Source of the DNA: Brachypterus glaber | Taxonomy: Eukaryota > Arthropoda > Insecta > Coleoptera > Kateretidae | NCBI GenBank assembly: GCA_958510825.1 | Contig: OY294050.1 | Location: 4,317,340-4,381,339, forward strand | DNA length: 64,000 nucleotides | Direction of reading: 5' to 3' | In this document: piece after piece, positions 1-12,226 of the stretch | Layout: the number at the start of each line of letters is the position of its first letter | Position numbering within the stretch: the first letter of the stretch is position 1 | Translations under genes and position numbers: made by a program | The notes under the pieces: model-generated | What the model was told of the DNA's origin: nothing | What the model saw: the letters and a program-made list of their open reading frames with translations, nothing else | Databases searched by the model: none

Positions 1-235
1 ACTATAGTTAAGATATCGACTTCAAATTTTAAACACGTAAATAGGACAGCTCAAGATTGCTTTTTGCATACACAGAGAGCTCGTTAGGGAACGTTCAAGT
101 ATTACGTAACGCAAATTTTGATCATTTTGGACCTGATTGAGCTATCTTATTTATGTTTTTTAAATTTGAAGTCGATATCTTAACTATAGTACTAGTTCAA
201 AAGTTAAGAGGGGGGTGACTTTTGGACCGCACTGT
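1..235. repeat. foldback element cut by the window edge (TIR family GGTCCAAAAGTC)
   Basis: Bases 1-30 and 160-190 are inverted copies around ACTATAGTTAAGATATCGAC. Inside is a solo end of another family (GGGAACGTTCAAGTATTACG, 86-105). The right end GACTTTTGGACCGCACTGTA (214-233) is the same terminus as at 6272, 7214 and 8022. Confidence 0.65.
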
Positions 236-474
236 ACATCAAAAGCATCGTTTGTGTGGGTAAATGCTACTATATTCATTTGGTTCAAGAAATCTGTTTT
301 TTTCAGTGTAATATACCTGTAGGTTTGAATATTTAATACGTTGGTTTAGTCTATAAAAGCTTATAGTGTAGCTTTTAAAAACTTCTTTGTTTTAGTAGAG
401 CGTTTTACGATGAGAAAATGTATGGTCCAGTAAAAGCAGACATAAATTTTCATTAGAAATTGATAATATTCTTT
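236..474. other. no feature seen
   Basis: AT-rich sequence with no open frame of note, RNA motif or clear repeat. Confidence 0.5.
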
Positions 475-1038
475 ATAGTCCGGGAGCCCACGCCCAGTAG
501 AATTTTGTATATAACCTCACCGTTGAGAATTTTTATATGTGTTCTTTAGGTCCAGTCAATCAACTTCTTACATAAGAAAATTCTCGGTAGCGGGGCGTTT
601 TTTTGCACCAACTCTTAACTTTAGGGCGTCCGTCAACGGTATTGCCTTAAAATTTTTGTTGGACAAGGTTACCACTTGATTTTAAATATTTTTATTAAAC
701 GATCCTGAAAAAATCAGCTGTGAGGTGCTAAATGTTATGACGTCATAACTTTAACATGTTAGGTTAGTTATGACCTCATAACATTTAGCACCTAACAGCT
801 GATTTTTTCAGGATCGTTTAATAAAAATATTTAAAATCAAGTGGTAACCTTGTCCGACAAAAATTTTTGGGCAATACCGTTGTCGGACGCCCTAAAGTTA
901 AGGGTTGGCCCAAAAAAAAAAACGCCCCACTACAGAGAATTTTCTTGTGTAAGAAGTTGTTTGACTGGACATAAAGAACACATATACAAAGTCTCAACGG
1001 TGAGGTAATAAAAAAAATCTAATGGGCTCCCGGACTAT
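475..1038. repeat. long foldback MITE, ~564 bp
   Basis: The left end TATAGTCCGGGAGCCCA and the right end TGGGCTCCCGGACTATTA are inverted. The arms stay similar over about 265 bases to a centre near 740-775 that holds TATGACGTCATAA. It is non-coding and flanked by TA-rich DNA, as expected of a TA-targeting element. Confidence 0.85.
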
Positions 1039-3400
1039 TAGAGTGGTCTGTAAAACATAGATTTTTAGGAACCCAAATTTATTTTAAATTATCTAAAAAT
1101 GATGTCTAAAATACTAAAATATATACCAAATAGCTAAAAGTTAACACGTACCGTTTGTGTTCCCTTTTTTAGGGCTTGATGCGACAGGGGCGCCCCTAAA
1201 AAGGGTTAAAAATTCTGTAAACTAGTGTTAGTAATTTGAATATTTATTCACTTTAAACGAAATGTTTTGTCACCAAGTTTGTTCAGAGCAATTGCGAAAC
1301 TTCCGGTTCATCTCGTCAACAATTGAAAATTTTTCCGGCAAATTTATGCCATTATATCTATTTGGCAATGACAAACTAAATTATTTCGCTCGAATTTAAT
1401 TATTGTTTACAGAATTAATTAAATAAATTAATTGCCTGTAGAAAACTGTTTCGTAAAATTTTATAGCCATTTTCTACCAATAGGGATGATTTTGCTTTCC
1501 ATTTTGAAAATTTTCAAAATTTCGGAAAGCCTTGTATTTGTGCAAAAATTTTCAAACATTTTTTTTGTGTATTTTTGCGTTTTATGACGTTTTATGTCGA
1601 TATAAATCAATTTCGAGCAAAAAAAAATTGTCGGTCGATCGGTCTGTCCGGAAAATCTTGTGGGCACGATTACTTAAGAACGCTTTAAGCTAGAGACTTG
1701 AAATTTGGCATACAGGTATGTTACCAAAAGTTCTCGCTCGGGATTGTTTTTGGTGAACATTGGTGTGCAGCAAGGGGGGAAAATACATTTTTTTTTACAA
1801 AAATTTGAAAATTCATGTATGGGGGTTGCTGAAATTGAGCACCCATTTATTGATGGATATTTGTAGCATAGAGCTTACTGAGTAACACATGGCTGAAATT
1901 AAAATAATCCTTAGAGCAGTTTTTGAGAAAATCTATTGTATTTATATTTTTTTCAGCGTATGCTGGATTTTTATCGCGGATATCGAAAGAATTTATTTTT
2001 CTTCGCCATTTTACTAAATGTATTTTTTTATTTGTTTTATTTTTATTTGTTTTCGAGATATTTTAAATCAAAGTAGGCAACTCGTCTTCTTTTAATCAAT
2101 CTTATAATTGATATACTAAAAAAATAATTAAAAATAAATACCTAATTAGATTTTTTTTACTTGGGGGCTTTTGTGACAAAGCTGTATCTATTTCATTTTA
2201 TTTTAATTTGTATAAATATTGTGTTTTGGCACTTGATTAAAAAATGCCAAGTGCCCTACCTTGATTTACTTGAAAACAAATGAAAATAAAAAATTATATA
2301 TTTATTAAAATTAGCTAAGAAAAATAAATTTATTCGATATACCCAATAAACATACACTGAAAAAAAAATGAAAACAATTGATAATCGATTTTTTCAAAAA
2401 CTGTTCTAAGAATTATTTGAATTTTGGCCTCGTTTTACTCAGAATGATCTGTGCTACAAAATCCATCAATAAAACAACAGGGTGTTTGATTTTTAATTTA
2501 AGTTTTTTAAGGCCTACCGTGCATGTATACATTGTACACTGTACAAGTTATGTAAGTATAGTAAAATTTCTATACCATACTCGAAAAGTATATTGACACG
2601 CGAACACTATCCAAGTAATTAATTTTTTCAATACCACTATTGAAAAATTACCATACATGTATAGTACCTCCAATACATGTATGAAAAGTTTAACACAATT
2701 TTTTTAAGTGTGTCTTAATTTTAAGGTTTTATTGAATATTAAAAAAAAACTCTGGTTTGTGCCCTGAACTCAAACTAATTAACAAATCAATTAAAAAATA
2801 ATTTATAATTAAATAAATATTAATAAAACTTTAAATAAACAAAAATTTCACTAACCTTAAAAGCCTCTTCGAAGTCGATGCGTTGAAAGTACCTCAGAAA
2901 AATCAGTACTTGAAAAAATATCGAAAAATCCAAGCGAAATCAAAGCGAGCACTTCAAAAAAACAACCGACAATCAATGGTACTTATATGAATCGCGGGCA
3001 ATTTAAATTTGCTGAAGTGGTACCCATATAAATTCCTGTAGGTACCGTGTGGTACGGAACCCCAAGTAGAACTGATATCTCGCAGAGCCCGTAGTTACAT
3101 GGTAGTACCATGGTAGTACTGGCGCTTTAGAGGGAGCTGGTTTTTGCAAATTGGTAAGTTTTTTTACCAGACTAAGCGAAAAAAATGATAATCTAAGCGA
3201 TTTTTACATAAATTAGGTACACTGTGTGTCTGTTACTATATCATGAACATGTAGTACTTACATTGTATGGTGCAGAAGTAAGGTAAAACACAGAAACTGA
3301 TTTTTCTAGAGCATCAAAGTTTTGCGGGGATCCCTCAGAGAGCTGGTACTGGTACTACCGTTTCATACCCTGTTACGGGGCCGGTAGCAGGGTTTAAAAT
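1039..3400. other. gene-free AT-rich stretch
   Basis: I saw no recognisable gene. Short direct motifs such as GGTAGTACC occur at 3095-3120 and 3345-3375. The two open frames of about 70 codons (1461-1667 minus, 2378-2596 plus) have no family motif and a low-complexity composition. Confidence 0.5.
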
Positions 3401-3404
3401 TCCC

Positions 3405-3864
3405 GGGAACTTTTGAACAAAATATCGACTTCAACTTTCGAGAACTTAAACAACCTAATTTTCTGCTTATAAAATGTGGGCTGGGGTGCATGGGGGCATT
3501 TTTTTATATAGAGAGAGGTCATTTGAAATGTAATTAAATTCTCTATTGGACCACATATTTTTGGGGGTCTAAAATAGGGTTGAAAATGGACATTTTCGTC
3601 AAAATTTTTGAAAAAAGGTTAATTTCATGATTTACATTCGTAAATTACACTTTTAAACTAATTTTAAATGTTTTAAATGCTATAAATAAAATTTTACAAA
3701 AAAAAATGTTAAAAAATCGTATTCTTTAGCAAAAAATGTTGAAAGTTTTGGAGTGTTACGCCCATGTTAATGGTATAGGAAAATAGCGTTACAGGGGGGG
3801 GGGGGGGGGGTGGGGTCCAAAATGATCAAAATTTGCGTTACGTAATACTTGAACGTTCCTTTAC
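3405..3864. repeat. fragments of two MITE families
   Basis: 3405-3620 matches one arm of the GGTCCAAAAGTC foldback at 6270 (TATCGACTTCAACTTTCG, GGGGTGCATGGGGGCA, AAATTCTCTATT-GACCACAT). 3750-3864 is a half copy of the GGGAACGTTC family, with GAGTGTTACGCCCATG, a G tract and GCGTTACGTAATACTTGAAC as in 42930-43074. Confidence 0.7.
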
Positions 3865-6267
3865 AGATATTTTAGTTGTAACTTTTTTTTAGTTTTTTTT
3901 TTTTAAATAGTATTGGTGAGGTAACTTGAAATTAGTATTTTACCTTAGAACTGCAAACAATAGCTACTATTATAAGAAATGCAAGCAATTTAAAAAAAAT
4001 TAATACATACACATTTTGAACTAATTCCTATAAAAAATTAAGCAACATATATTTTGTAAATTTCCAAATAGTTAAAATTTTATTTTAATGCAATTCCTTT
4101 CTATTTTACTTTTCCCTACCTAACAGATTAAACGAAAAATCTTGTGCGAAAAATGAAAAATTTAAGAAAGGTTTGACTTTGGACCATAACATAATGGAAC
4201 ATAAATTTCTGGGCTGAGATTATTTTTTTTATTAAATTGGGGTGGAACAAGGGAGTAACGCTTTTCGGACATTTTTTTAACATTTAATAACACTGGGCAA
4301 CAAATCGCAACTTTTTTTTTGCCCCGATCGGAAAGTAAATTTTTCTAACTAATTCGAGAGCGTAGTATCCGAATCTGATTTTAGAAAAATTCCAGCACCT
4401 CACAATTTTGAGATATAAGGCCAGGAAATAATGACGTTTTTTTCAAAATCTTTAAAAAACAGAGTAAGATTTTGAAAACTGTAGAGTTTGTTAAAAAAAA
4501 AATAGGAGAAATTCAAAAATCCATAGGCGAAGGACCTACTGTCACAGTAAGTACGCGAAAAAAAATAAAAAGCTTAAAATTAAAGTGCAGTGTTTACTTA
4601 ATGCTCATTTGTGTCAAAACTATCAAATTTGTGTAAAAATTTTATAGGACCTAATTTGTAGATTATAAAATTCTCTACAAAAATATAGGTACAAATATTT
4701 TTTTTATTTTTCTTAGTTTTTTTCGTAAAAAGTAAATAAATGAAAAAGCAATAAAATTAAAGCACACAGTGTTCTATTTTTCGACAATATTGACAGTTAT
4801 CATTAGGAATTCAACGAAAAATCGAGGAAATCTAGAGATTTTTATTATAATTTCGGTGTTATAAGGTCCATATTAAATTCAAAAATGGCATAAGATTCGC
4901 CAATGCTTTTGCTTTTTTATATAAAATATCAAGTTTCGAAAATACTGATTGTTATTAAAATGAATTTAATGGAAAACCAGAGAAAACTATAGATTTTTAT
5001 TATAAATTCGGTATGATGGGATCCGTATTATCATTTTAAAATGTTTTTTGATATACCATCGTTTCGGCTGTTTTATTATCTTTATCAGACACGTGCATTT
5101 TTTCGTAGCCGGTTCTTTTTCGGCACCTAGGTTTGTTTTTACTAATAGCTTTTCCAGGGAAAAACGTAACAATAAGGGAAAACAAAACATGTAATCAATC
5201 TTAGGTTGATCACCTGAACATTTTCTGCTGAAATTGTTCGAAATGGGGTGTGGCTGAAACAGGGTGAGACATTCATCATAAATCAATTAAATTCCTGTGT
5301 CAGAGAATTGTAATCCAAATATACAGGGTGTGTCCTAAAATGTAGATCAGGCACATTAGAGAAAATTCAACGAACTGTAATGTTTGTTTCAGGCATCGAT
5401 TTTTTTACTCGGTTTTTAATTTGGTCTTCATTTCGTTAAACTACAAAACACGTTTGAAGCATCCTAGTTGTCTTATATGGTATTTATTCGACAATGCTCA
5501 TTGTTATAATTATCATACCAAGAATTTAGGTAAACCCCGAATTACTGTTGCTATTATTGTTACAACCACATTTCTGTGTTTGTATTTATTTTTAATTTGG
5601 GTTTTATTATACATAATTTCATTTAATTTCTTTACTTAGTTATAATTCAAAAATAATATTTTATTTAAAATTAATTGTATTTTTGTAAGTAACGCGCTGA
5701 AAACCTCCTAGCTTTTCTGCGCGAGTTCGGGACCAGCCTTCCGGACAGCAGTATCAATTTGACTCTCGAGAACGCTCGATGCGTGTCAATAAAAATATAC
5801 TCAAATGAGCTGACGAATATACCACGCGGGCATTCGTTAGAATTTACCATATTTACGGCTGCAAACTATAGAAATAAGTTCCATATACACATATGTATTT
5901 AAATAATTAGTAGTGTATACCTACACTGGTCAAACAAACTTTAATTCGCGTACATCAGTTTCCAATTATGTGGTGTCTCCTGTGAAGAAATGGCGGTCAT
6001 GACCTGTCGTGCTGAATGCTGTAATTAAGGTAAGATTACCATATATATTATTGGAACTGTCGTTTTGTCTTTAATATTCTTTTCAATCATTAATACCTAT
6101 TCGCAGTCCACTTAATTAATATCATAAAGGCGATGTTACGGAGGCAATCCCATATCACCGAATGGGACCTTTCGACGTCAAACAACAATTATTATATTGT
6201 TTCGCTGATATATTGCTTTCCCCGGCTTTGCCGTGTTGGAAAATCAATTAAATAGTATGGTTCCACT
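3865..6267. other. gene-free stretch
   Basis: Mostly AT-rich sequence without a recognisable gene. 5690-5830 is a less AT-rich patch with no readable frame. 5330-5345 carries a TACAGGGTGTGTCCTAAAAT motif resembling the end of mariner-like MITEs. TTAAG|GTAAGA near 6030 looks like a splice donor, but no exon could be supported. Confidence 0.4.
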
Positions 6268-6269
6268 AT

Positions 6270-7216
6270 ACAGCTCGGTCCAAAAGTCCGTTTGAAGGTT
6301 TGAACGAGCTAAGATATCGACCTCAAATTTAGGACATGTGAATTAGGCAACCTAAACTATATTTCTGGATTTCTGATATATTGAGGTTTTAAAATGTTGG
6401 CAGGGGGCATGGGGGGCAGTTTATTTAAATAGAAATGGGGTTCGTGTACCACATCATTTTAAAGCTTATAAAATTCTCTATTTGATCACGTACATTTTTT
6501 TATTTAAAAAAAAAAAATTGAAAAATTAAAACCTTGTAAAAAATGTTTTTAAAAAATTGTTATTTGCGCTCCTAGTAAAGGTAAGTGAATTTTTCTGTGT
6601 GAGGACGTATTTTGTGGACCGAAGCGGAGCTGAGGTCCATAAACACGACCGACAGAAAAAAAAACTTACCGCATTGCGTTTTTCTCACTACCAAAGAGTT
6701 AAAATCGTATCTTATTAATAATATTTTTGACATTTATGTACTTATGACAATTCAACAAATCATTTTTTTATGGAATCACTCTATAAAATTAAGAATAGTA
6801 GTCTTGTATCTAGGTGTCCCCCTTAGGTAAGTGTCAGACACTTCGTTTCCTTAAGCGGTAAATCGTTTTTTTCTGTTACGGTTTTGTTTCTATTGATTTC
6901 ATCTATCACTAAGTGTGCTCGATATAGTACTTTCCATTACTGTCGGCTTTTTGATTAAGTAATGTCAACTTACCTAGTTGGTAGTAAGAAAAAATATATA
7001 GTCAAATAGAGAATTTTATTTGCTTTAAAATAATGTATACATTATCCCCCTTTGCTTAAAAAAAATCCCCCATGTATGCATGCATGTATGTTCGCTGCCC
7101 AAATTTAAAGAGCTAAAAACATTCAATATATTCAAAAAGAAAGCTCAAGTTGTCTTATTTATGAGATATCTTAAATCGTTCAAAAGTTAAAGGTGACTTT
7201 TGGACCGCACTGTACA
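6270..7216. repeat. GGTCCAAAAGTC foldback carrying a nested element
   Basis: The left terminus TACAGCTCGGTCCAAAAGTC (near 6272) and the right terminus GACTTTTGGACCGCACTGTA (7197-7216) are inverted and framed by TA, as in Tc1/mariner-type elements. The arms match inward (AATTCTCTATTTGATC / CAAATAGAGAATTTTA). Its centre is interrupted by the element at about 6565-6995. Confidence 0.75.
6565..6995. repeat. repeat family GAGGTAAGT, copy 1 (nested)
   Basis: It shares about 430 bases with 49305-49744 and 61172-61608. The left end is CTAGTAAAGGTAAGTGAA, the interior includes CGTATTTTGTGGACCGAAG and TTTATTAATAATATTTTTGAC, and the right end is TGTCAACTTACCTAGTTGG. The ends are imperfect inverted repeats around GGTAAGT. 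Confidence 0.8.
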
Positions 7217-8021
7217 AAATATACTCATAATTTCAGATAAAACTAATATTTTTATTTTGTTATATTTGTTTTGGATACTTGTATGTTCATTTTTAAGAAA
7301 AGCGCTGTTGTTGGAAAAATAAAGATAATTGAAAGAGTAGGGTAAATAAAAAGATCCTTAAGCAATCATTTGGAAAAAAGTTAACGGAAAATTTATATTA
7401 TTTTGCTGTAAGGCTGAAAATAGTAGGGGAGACCAGGCGATTTTATAAAGACCCATTTTGCCAAAGGTAACGAAATAAGAAATTTGCGCTTTTTATTTTG
7501 AAAACAATGTAAGTTTAACAAACTTTTAAAATATTATAATTACTTATTCTTTTTTGCTCTTCAAATTTTTTAAATATTTAAGCAACAAAACCATTCCATA
7601 ATGGGGAATCTGTCTGTCTTGCGGCCTGTCTGATTTTTTATTTTGACAACGATAACACGATAACGGTTTGAGATAAAGACTTTTGGATAACGTCGGGAAT
7701 AACGTTATTTATCTCAGCTGCGATTTTTTTCGGTAAACATCGCGGTGGTGGTGACAAGTTAAATATTTTTTTTTGTTTGGACTTTTTATATTTTTTCGTA
7801 ATCTAGCGCCTCCCCCATCTATCTTAAAAGGTGGGGACCTTGTTTTTAGTCAAAAACTTTTCTCGGGAAACGGTTTTTTAGGCTAAAAAAAAATGTAATT
7901 TTTGACCTCCTCCCCCCCAAAGAATCTTCTTCGCTACGGTCCTGCTTGTAGGAGTTAATTTTATAAACAGTTGTTAATTGTCACTGGATTTCCCTGGAAT
8001 TGCAAAGACATTTTAAAAATA

Positions 8022-8085
8022 CAGAGCGGTCCAAAAGTCACCCCACCTCTTAACTTTTGAACGAGTTGAGATATCGACTATTCTT
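8022..8085. repeat. solo end of the GGTCCAAAAGTC family
   Basis: TACAGAGCGGTCCAAAAGTC followed by AACTTTTGAACGAGTTGAGA is the same terminus as at 6272; no partner end was found. Confidence 0.6.
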
Positions 8086-8599
8086 TCTTGAAAATATGAA
8101 TGATGCAAAAATACCCGTATCTCCCCTACACATAAAAGATATGTATTACATATTACCTACAGTTTTTTCCATAATGTCGATAATGCAGAATACGAGCACC
8201 TTAGGAGGAAATCGGCTAAAATTACGAAATTGTTGTAATTTTGTAATACGAAGTTTTTGCAATATTATAACAGGTTACTGGCCCCGACATTTATGCTGAT
8301 GCACATTTTGCTGTTTGACCACGAGGTTAACGCGAAATAGGCAATAAAAAATAGAATAAAAAAAATATGAAACGTTTTTTTGCTAAAACTACTTAGCCAT
8401 CTATTTTTTTATGAGCAAAAAATCAGATTTTTTTACAAAAATGCTAGTGGTGAACTAATTGCAAAAAAAATTATTTACACGTACTTCCGAGATTTCCGTA
8501 TGAATTTTGAGATCCCTGTAAAGATTTTATAGATTTCCAAATAGATTTCTCAAATTTTTGTTGAGATTTTTGGCAAAGATTTTTGTAGGCATCAAATAG

Positions 8600-9118
8600 T
8601 GACCGCAAAAAAGAGGTTTTTTAGCCTGTTTTTCCAACACCTGTAACTTCGATTGGAATTGATAAAATGTAACATATAAGTGCTCAAAATTTTTGTCCCC
8701 TTTAAAGGGGTTGAAAAATATTTCAAAATATTTAAAAAACACATTTTTCTGTAATATGAACCATAAAAAACACCTAAAGGGGTATCACCCTTGGATTTGA
8801 TGAAAATCCACCCCCACAAAGAGGGTTAAACTACCCCCAAGCACCAAAAAAAGTAGTAAATCATGAGTATCTCAAGAAAAATCGAGTTAAAGGGATCCAG
8901 TCAGTTATGTTTAATAAAATGTGAGAAAGTTTGGTGTAAAATTCAATTCAAGTACTCATAGTTAACATTTTGTTTAAGGGGATGTTTAGCTTCTAGAACA
9001 ATAAATCTTGTTTTTTGCACAAGTTCATGACCAGACAAAAATTTTGAGCACTTATACTTTATATTTTATCAATTCCAATCGAAGTTACAGGTGTTGCAAA
9101 AACTTTGCGGTCACTCTT
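8600..9118. repeat. foldback repeat
   Basis: CACCTGTAACTTCGATTGGA (8638-8657) is inverted as TCCAATCGAAGTTACAGGTG (9076-9095). Flanking matches (TGACCGCAAA / TTTGCGGTCA; GTGCTCAAAATTTTTGTC / inverted) extend both arms. Confidence 0.75.
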
Positions 9119-9950
9119 TACTGGTTGAGAAAATTGGGTGGTTAAGTTGGGAAATTGGTATTATCAGCCAGAGAAAACCGCATGGAGAAAGACTTTTTAT
9201 TTAGTTCGTCAGGGTTAAAGCTACTTTTTAGAGTTGGGAAATTTCTCAATATTTAGTGAAGAAATCCCCCAAAATCCCTCTCAGTCAAACAATCAAATCT
9301 ACGTTATCTTTATCCAAATTTAAATTTAGTGGCCCTTAATTTCTCGCGAAAATTTGCCGATAAGATTTGAGATCTTATTGTTATTTTTATGTTTCTATTT
9401 TCGGTGATTATGAAACAGTAACCCCAAAGTGTAAATTTTAACTCGTTTTTTTTTAACGTGGATTTTTTTTTTCATAATTTCGCTATTTAGTGTTCTCTGA
9501 AATTAAAAAGTTTTTTTGGGAAAAACTAAAACAATTTTTTTTTAATATTTACATATTTATTCTCATTTGAATACATTACTTTAAAAATTTGCAGAATCTC
9601 TGTATAAATAAAAAAATTACCTTCATGTCGTAACACAAAAATCAATCAATTAAAAAAATTACAAGGCTTTCCCTATTTTAAAAAAAGTTAAAATAGGAAA
9701 GCAACAAATATTTTTTAACTGCACGCAGTCCTCTGCTTCTCAACAGAATAAATAGCACTAGATAATAATTATTTAAAAAAAAATTAAATTAACTTAAATA
9801 AAAAAATTATAATAATCATTATAAACATAATATAAAAAAAACTATTAGATGATCCCAGTATATAAAATAATGAGTAGATTTTTTTTTGTGTATTAATTCA
9901 TTTTTTGGAATTTATTTGTTAGAAAAAAAGTTATTTTTGATTTAACTGTA
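9119..9950. other. no feature seen
   Basis: AT-rich; neither strand offers a recognisable frame or RNA. Confidence 0.5.
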
Positions 9951-9957
9951 TATGTGA

Positions 9958-10106
9958 CCCTGCACAAACAAACCCGCAAAGTTTGTGAAATTTTCGTATT
10001 TCTTGTTTTTTCGGATACTTATGTAAAAAACTTTTTTATATAAGAATCCGAAGAAAAAAGAAATACGAAAATTTGGCACTATATGGGTTTTTTGTGCAGT
10101 AGTCGC
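9958..10106. repeat. short foldback
   Basis: TGCACAAACAAACCC... and ...GGGTTTTTTGTGCA are inverted ends. The inner arms GAAATTTTCGTATTTCTTG / AAGAAATACGAAAATTT pair around a TTTTTTATATAAG centre. Confidence 0.7.
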
Positions 10107-10527
10107 AATTTTTCTCCCATTTATGCAAATTTTAAATTTTTCAAAAATTTAACTTTTTAAACAAAAACTGGGGCCATCTTTTTGTGAGGTAGAATTTGTT
10201 CCATATTCTAACCAATCAAAAAATAAAGGATGATGTCTGCTTTTTTGTCTCTTTTTTTTCTGGATTTGTAATAAAAATCATAATTAAGTAAAATCTTTAA
10301 TTATTATATACAACATTAATTGGAAATTGTCATTCTTGTTTCCTAAATTACCGGTTTCCCGTTTCGAATCCTACATATCCATATATCTACCATTCTAGTA
10401 TGATTTCACAAACGATATTATTACAATGCACAAATCAAAATTATTTTTTCTGAATTTCAACTTTATCTGAATTAATTTGGATGTAAAGTAAAAAAACTAA
10501 AAATAAAATTTATATCTTAACTTTTAA

Positions 10528-11245
10528 TAGTATATTAAAGTACTCGTTTCATAACATACGTTTTTAGTGCACGAGTACAAGTTTAGAAAACGAACCGCTT
10601 GCGGCGAGTTTTCTAAAGTACACTGATGAAAAAATTTTTACACAGTCGACCGTGTAGACCTGAATTGATACGGAAACGTGTTAAATTGTGTAAAATTGTG
10701 TAAATTTTACGAAAAACGGTGTTAAAATTACACATTGTTACACAATTTAACACGATTTCGTGTTAATTCAGGTCTACACGGTCGACTGTGTAAAATTTTT
10801 TTCATCAGTGTACTAGTGCTTTAAAAACGTGTTATGAAACGAGTGCTTTATACATTTTTTTCTATTTTGCTCTAAAATTTAAAAAACTTACATTTAAATT
10901 GATGACTGATTTAGGGATTTTTGTTTTGGGTTGGCATTACAGTTTACACTAGGTTTAAAATTCTAAGAACAAATGATATTTTGATATATTTTACAGTCAT
11001 CTCTTCTTTTTTCACTGCAATTAACCAGTCCAGAATTTTAACACGGTAAAAAATAACCCAAACACAAAATTTTGTAAAAAATTAAACTTTAAATCGACAT
11101 TGACATTTGCACGCAAAACGTCAAGAGATAGGCTTTTGTATGTTGCCAACCCAACAGAAAAAAAAGTAGAAACCTCTTATAGGACTATAAGAACACGCAA
11201 AATGCGTGTGAATATGAGGTTATAAGAGTCACAAAATAGAAAAAA
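10528..11245. repeat. composite foldback family (TAGTATATTAAAG), copy 1, with a nested MITE
   Basis: It shares its structure with 15759-16245 and 53491-53920. A hairpin portion (TTTTTAGTGCACGAGTAC, then GAAACGAGTGCTTTATAC) is joined to a ~390-base portion bounded by TTTTTCTATTTTG and CAAAATAGAAAAA and holding ACACGCAAAATGCGTGT near its right end. The hairpin is split by the MITE at 10621-10810. Confidence 0.8.
10621..10810. mobile_element. TA-targeting MITE inserted in another repeat
   Basis: The ends CACTGATGAAAAAA and TTTTTTCATCAGTG are inverted, and inner arms with TACACAGTCGACCGTGTAGA pair. TA flanks both sides (10619-10620, 10811-10812), as for Tc1/mariner insertions. The host sequence is uninterrupted in the related copy at 15759. 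A decayed second copy is at about 56717-56876. Confidence 0.88.
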
Positions 11246-11937
11246 GCTTTAATATAAATGCTTCAAATTTTGTGCGAGATTTAAAGAATTTTTAATGAAA
11301 TCTTTCAAAGTTATAGTTATTTGTAAAAAAAATTGCACACTTGCATAATTTATTCCCTAAAACCGCCATAACTTTCAAATGGTTTTATATAAATACTTTA
11401 AATTTGGTATAAATATTCTTTTATATTATTATATTATACCTAACTGCTGACGAAAGTTGAAGTATTTTTGTTAAAGTGTTCCCGAGTTATAGCAAGTTAG
11501 GTATTTGAAGTCTTGTTCCATAAATGATGTCAACATTAAAAACCTCTCATTAATTTATTTCATTTCTTGTTTAAAATGAAGAAAAATTCTAATATAAATT
11601 TTAAAACTAACCTTTCCACCATTTTGATTGTAACTCGGATTGTAAAATGAAAAATCCTGAAAATTTTGAATATTTTTTCTATAAAAATTATGAAAAAAAG
11701 TATTTTGATTTGTATATTCAATAATATTACATTGTTCGCCCTTATGCTTGTGCTTTAAACATAAAGCTATATACTCCTAACATTTATTTACATGAAACTT
11801 TACGATATATCTTTCAAATTATGCCCACTAACGAAAAAAGCCTTATTTAAAAAGCAAATTAGTTTTATAACCCGTTAAGACTATTTATTTTTAAAAGGAC
11901 TTGACTGGTTACAAAATCATTGGCATTTAAAAATAGT
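11246..11937. other. no gene seen; weak repeats
   Basis: Contains degenerate phrases (AACTTTCAAATGGTTTTATA, GAGTTATAGCAAGTTAG) that recur around 13620-13920 and suggest an old dispersed repeat. Confidence 0.35.
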
Positions 11938-12226
11938 TTATCCAATACATACAGATAATGAGACAATTACCAGCTTTATTTTAAATAGATAAACTCAATA
12001 ATAACCCCCGCGTGGCTTTTACTTTATTGAGTAAATAATTATTTATTTTACCCACTCAACTGTCACTTGTCAAATTATTTTCTTGTAAATGTCATTAAAA
12101 TTTTTAATAAAATTATGAATTCCTAAGCTATTTATTGGATAAAACCTTGTATGGCACTCATGGGTAAACCGATATTTCCCTCTCGAAAATATCTTACTTT
12201 ACACACTAGTACCATAAATAACTATT
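11938..12226 (+). repeat. hairpin-cassette repeat family, copy a (cassette absent)
   Basis: It shares about 290 bases with 17084, 29089, 40672 and 49745: TTTATCCAATACATACAGAT, GACAATTACCAGCTTTATTT, GCATGGCACTCATGGGTAAA-type motifs, ending ACCATAAATAACTATT. The internal hairpin found in three sister copies is missing, and the sequence passes from CTCTCGAAAAT straight to ATCTTACTTTAC. Confidence 0.85.
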
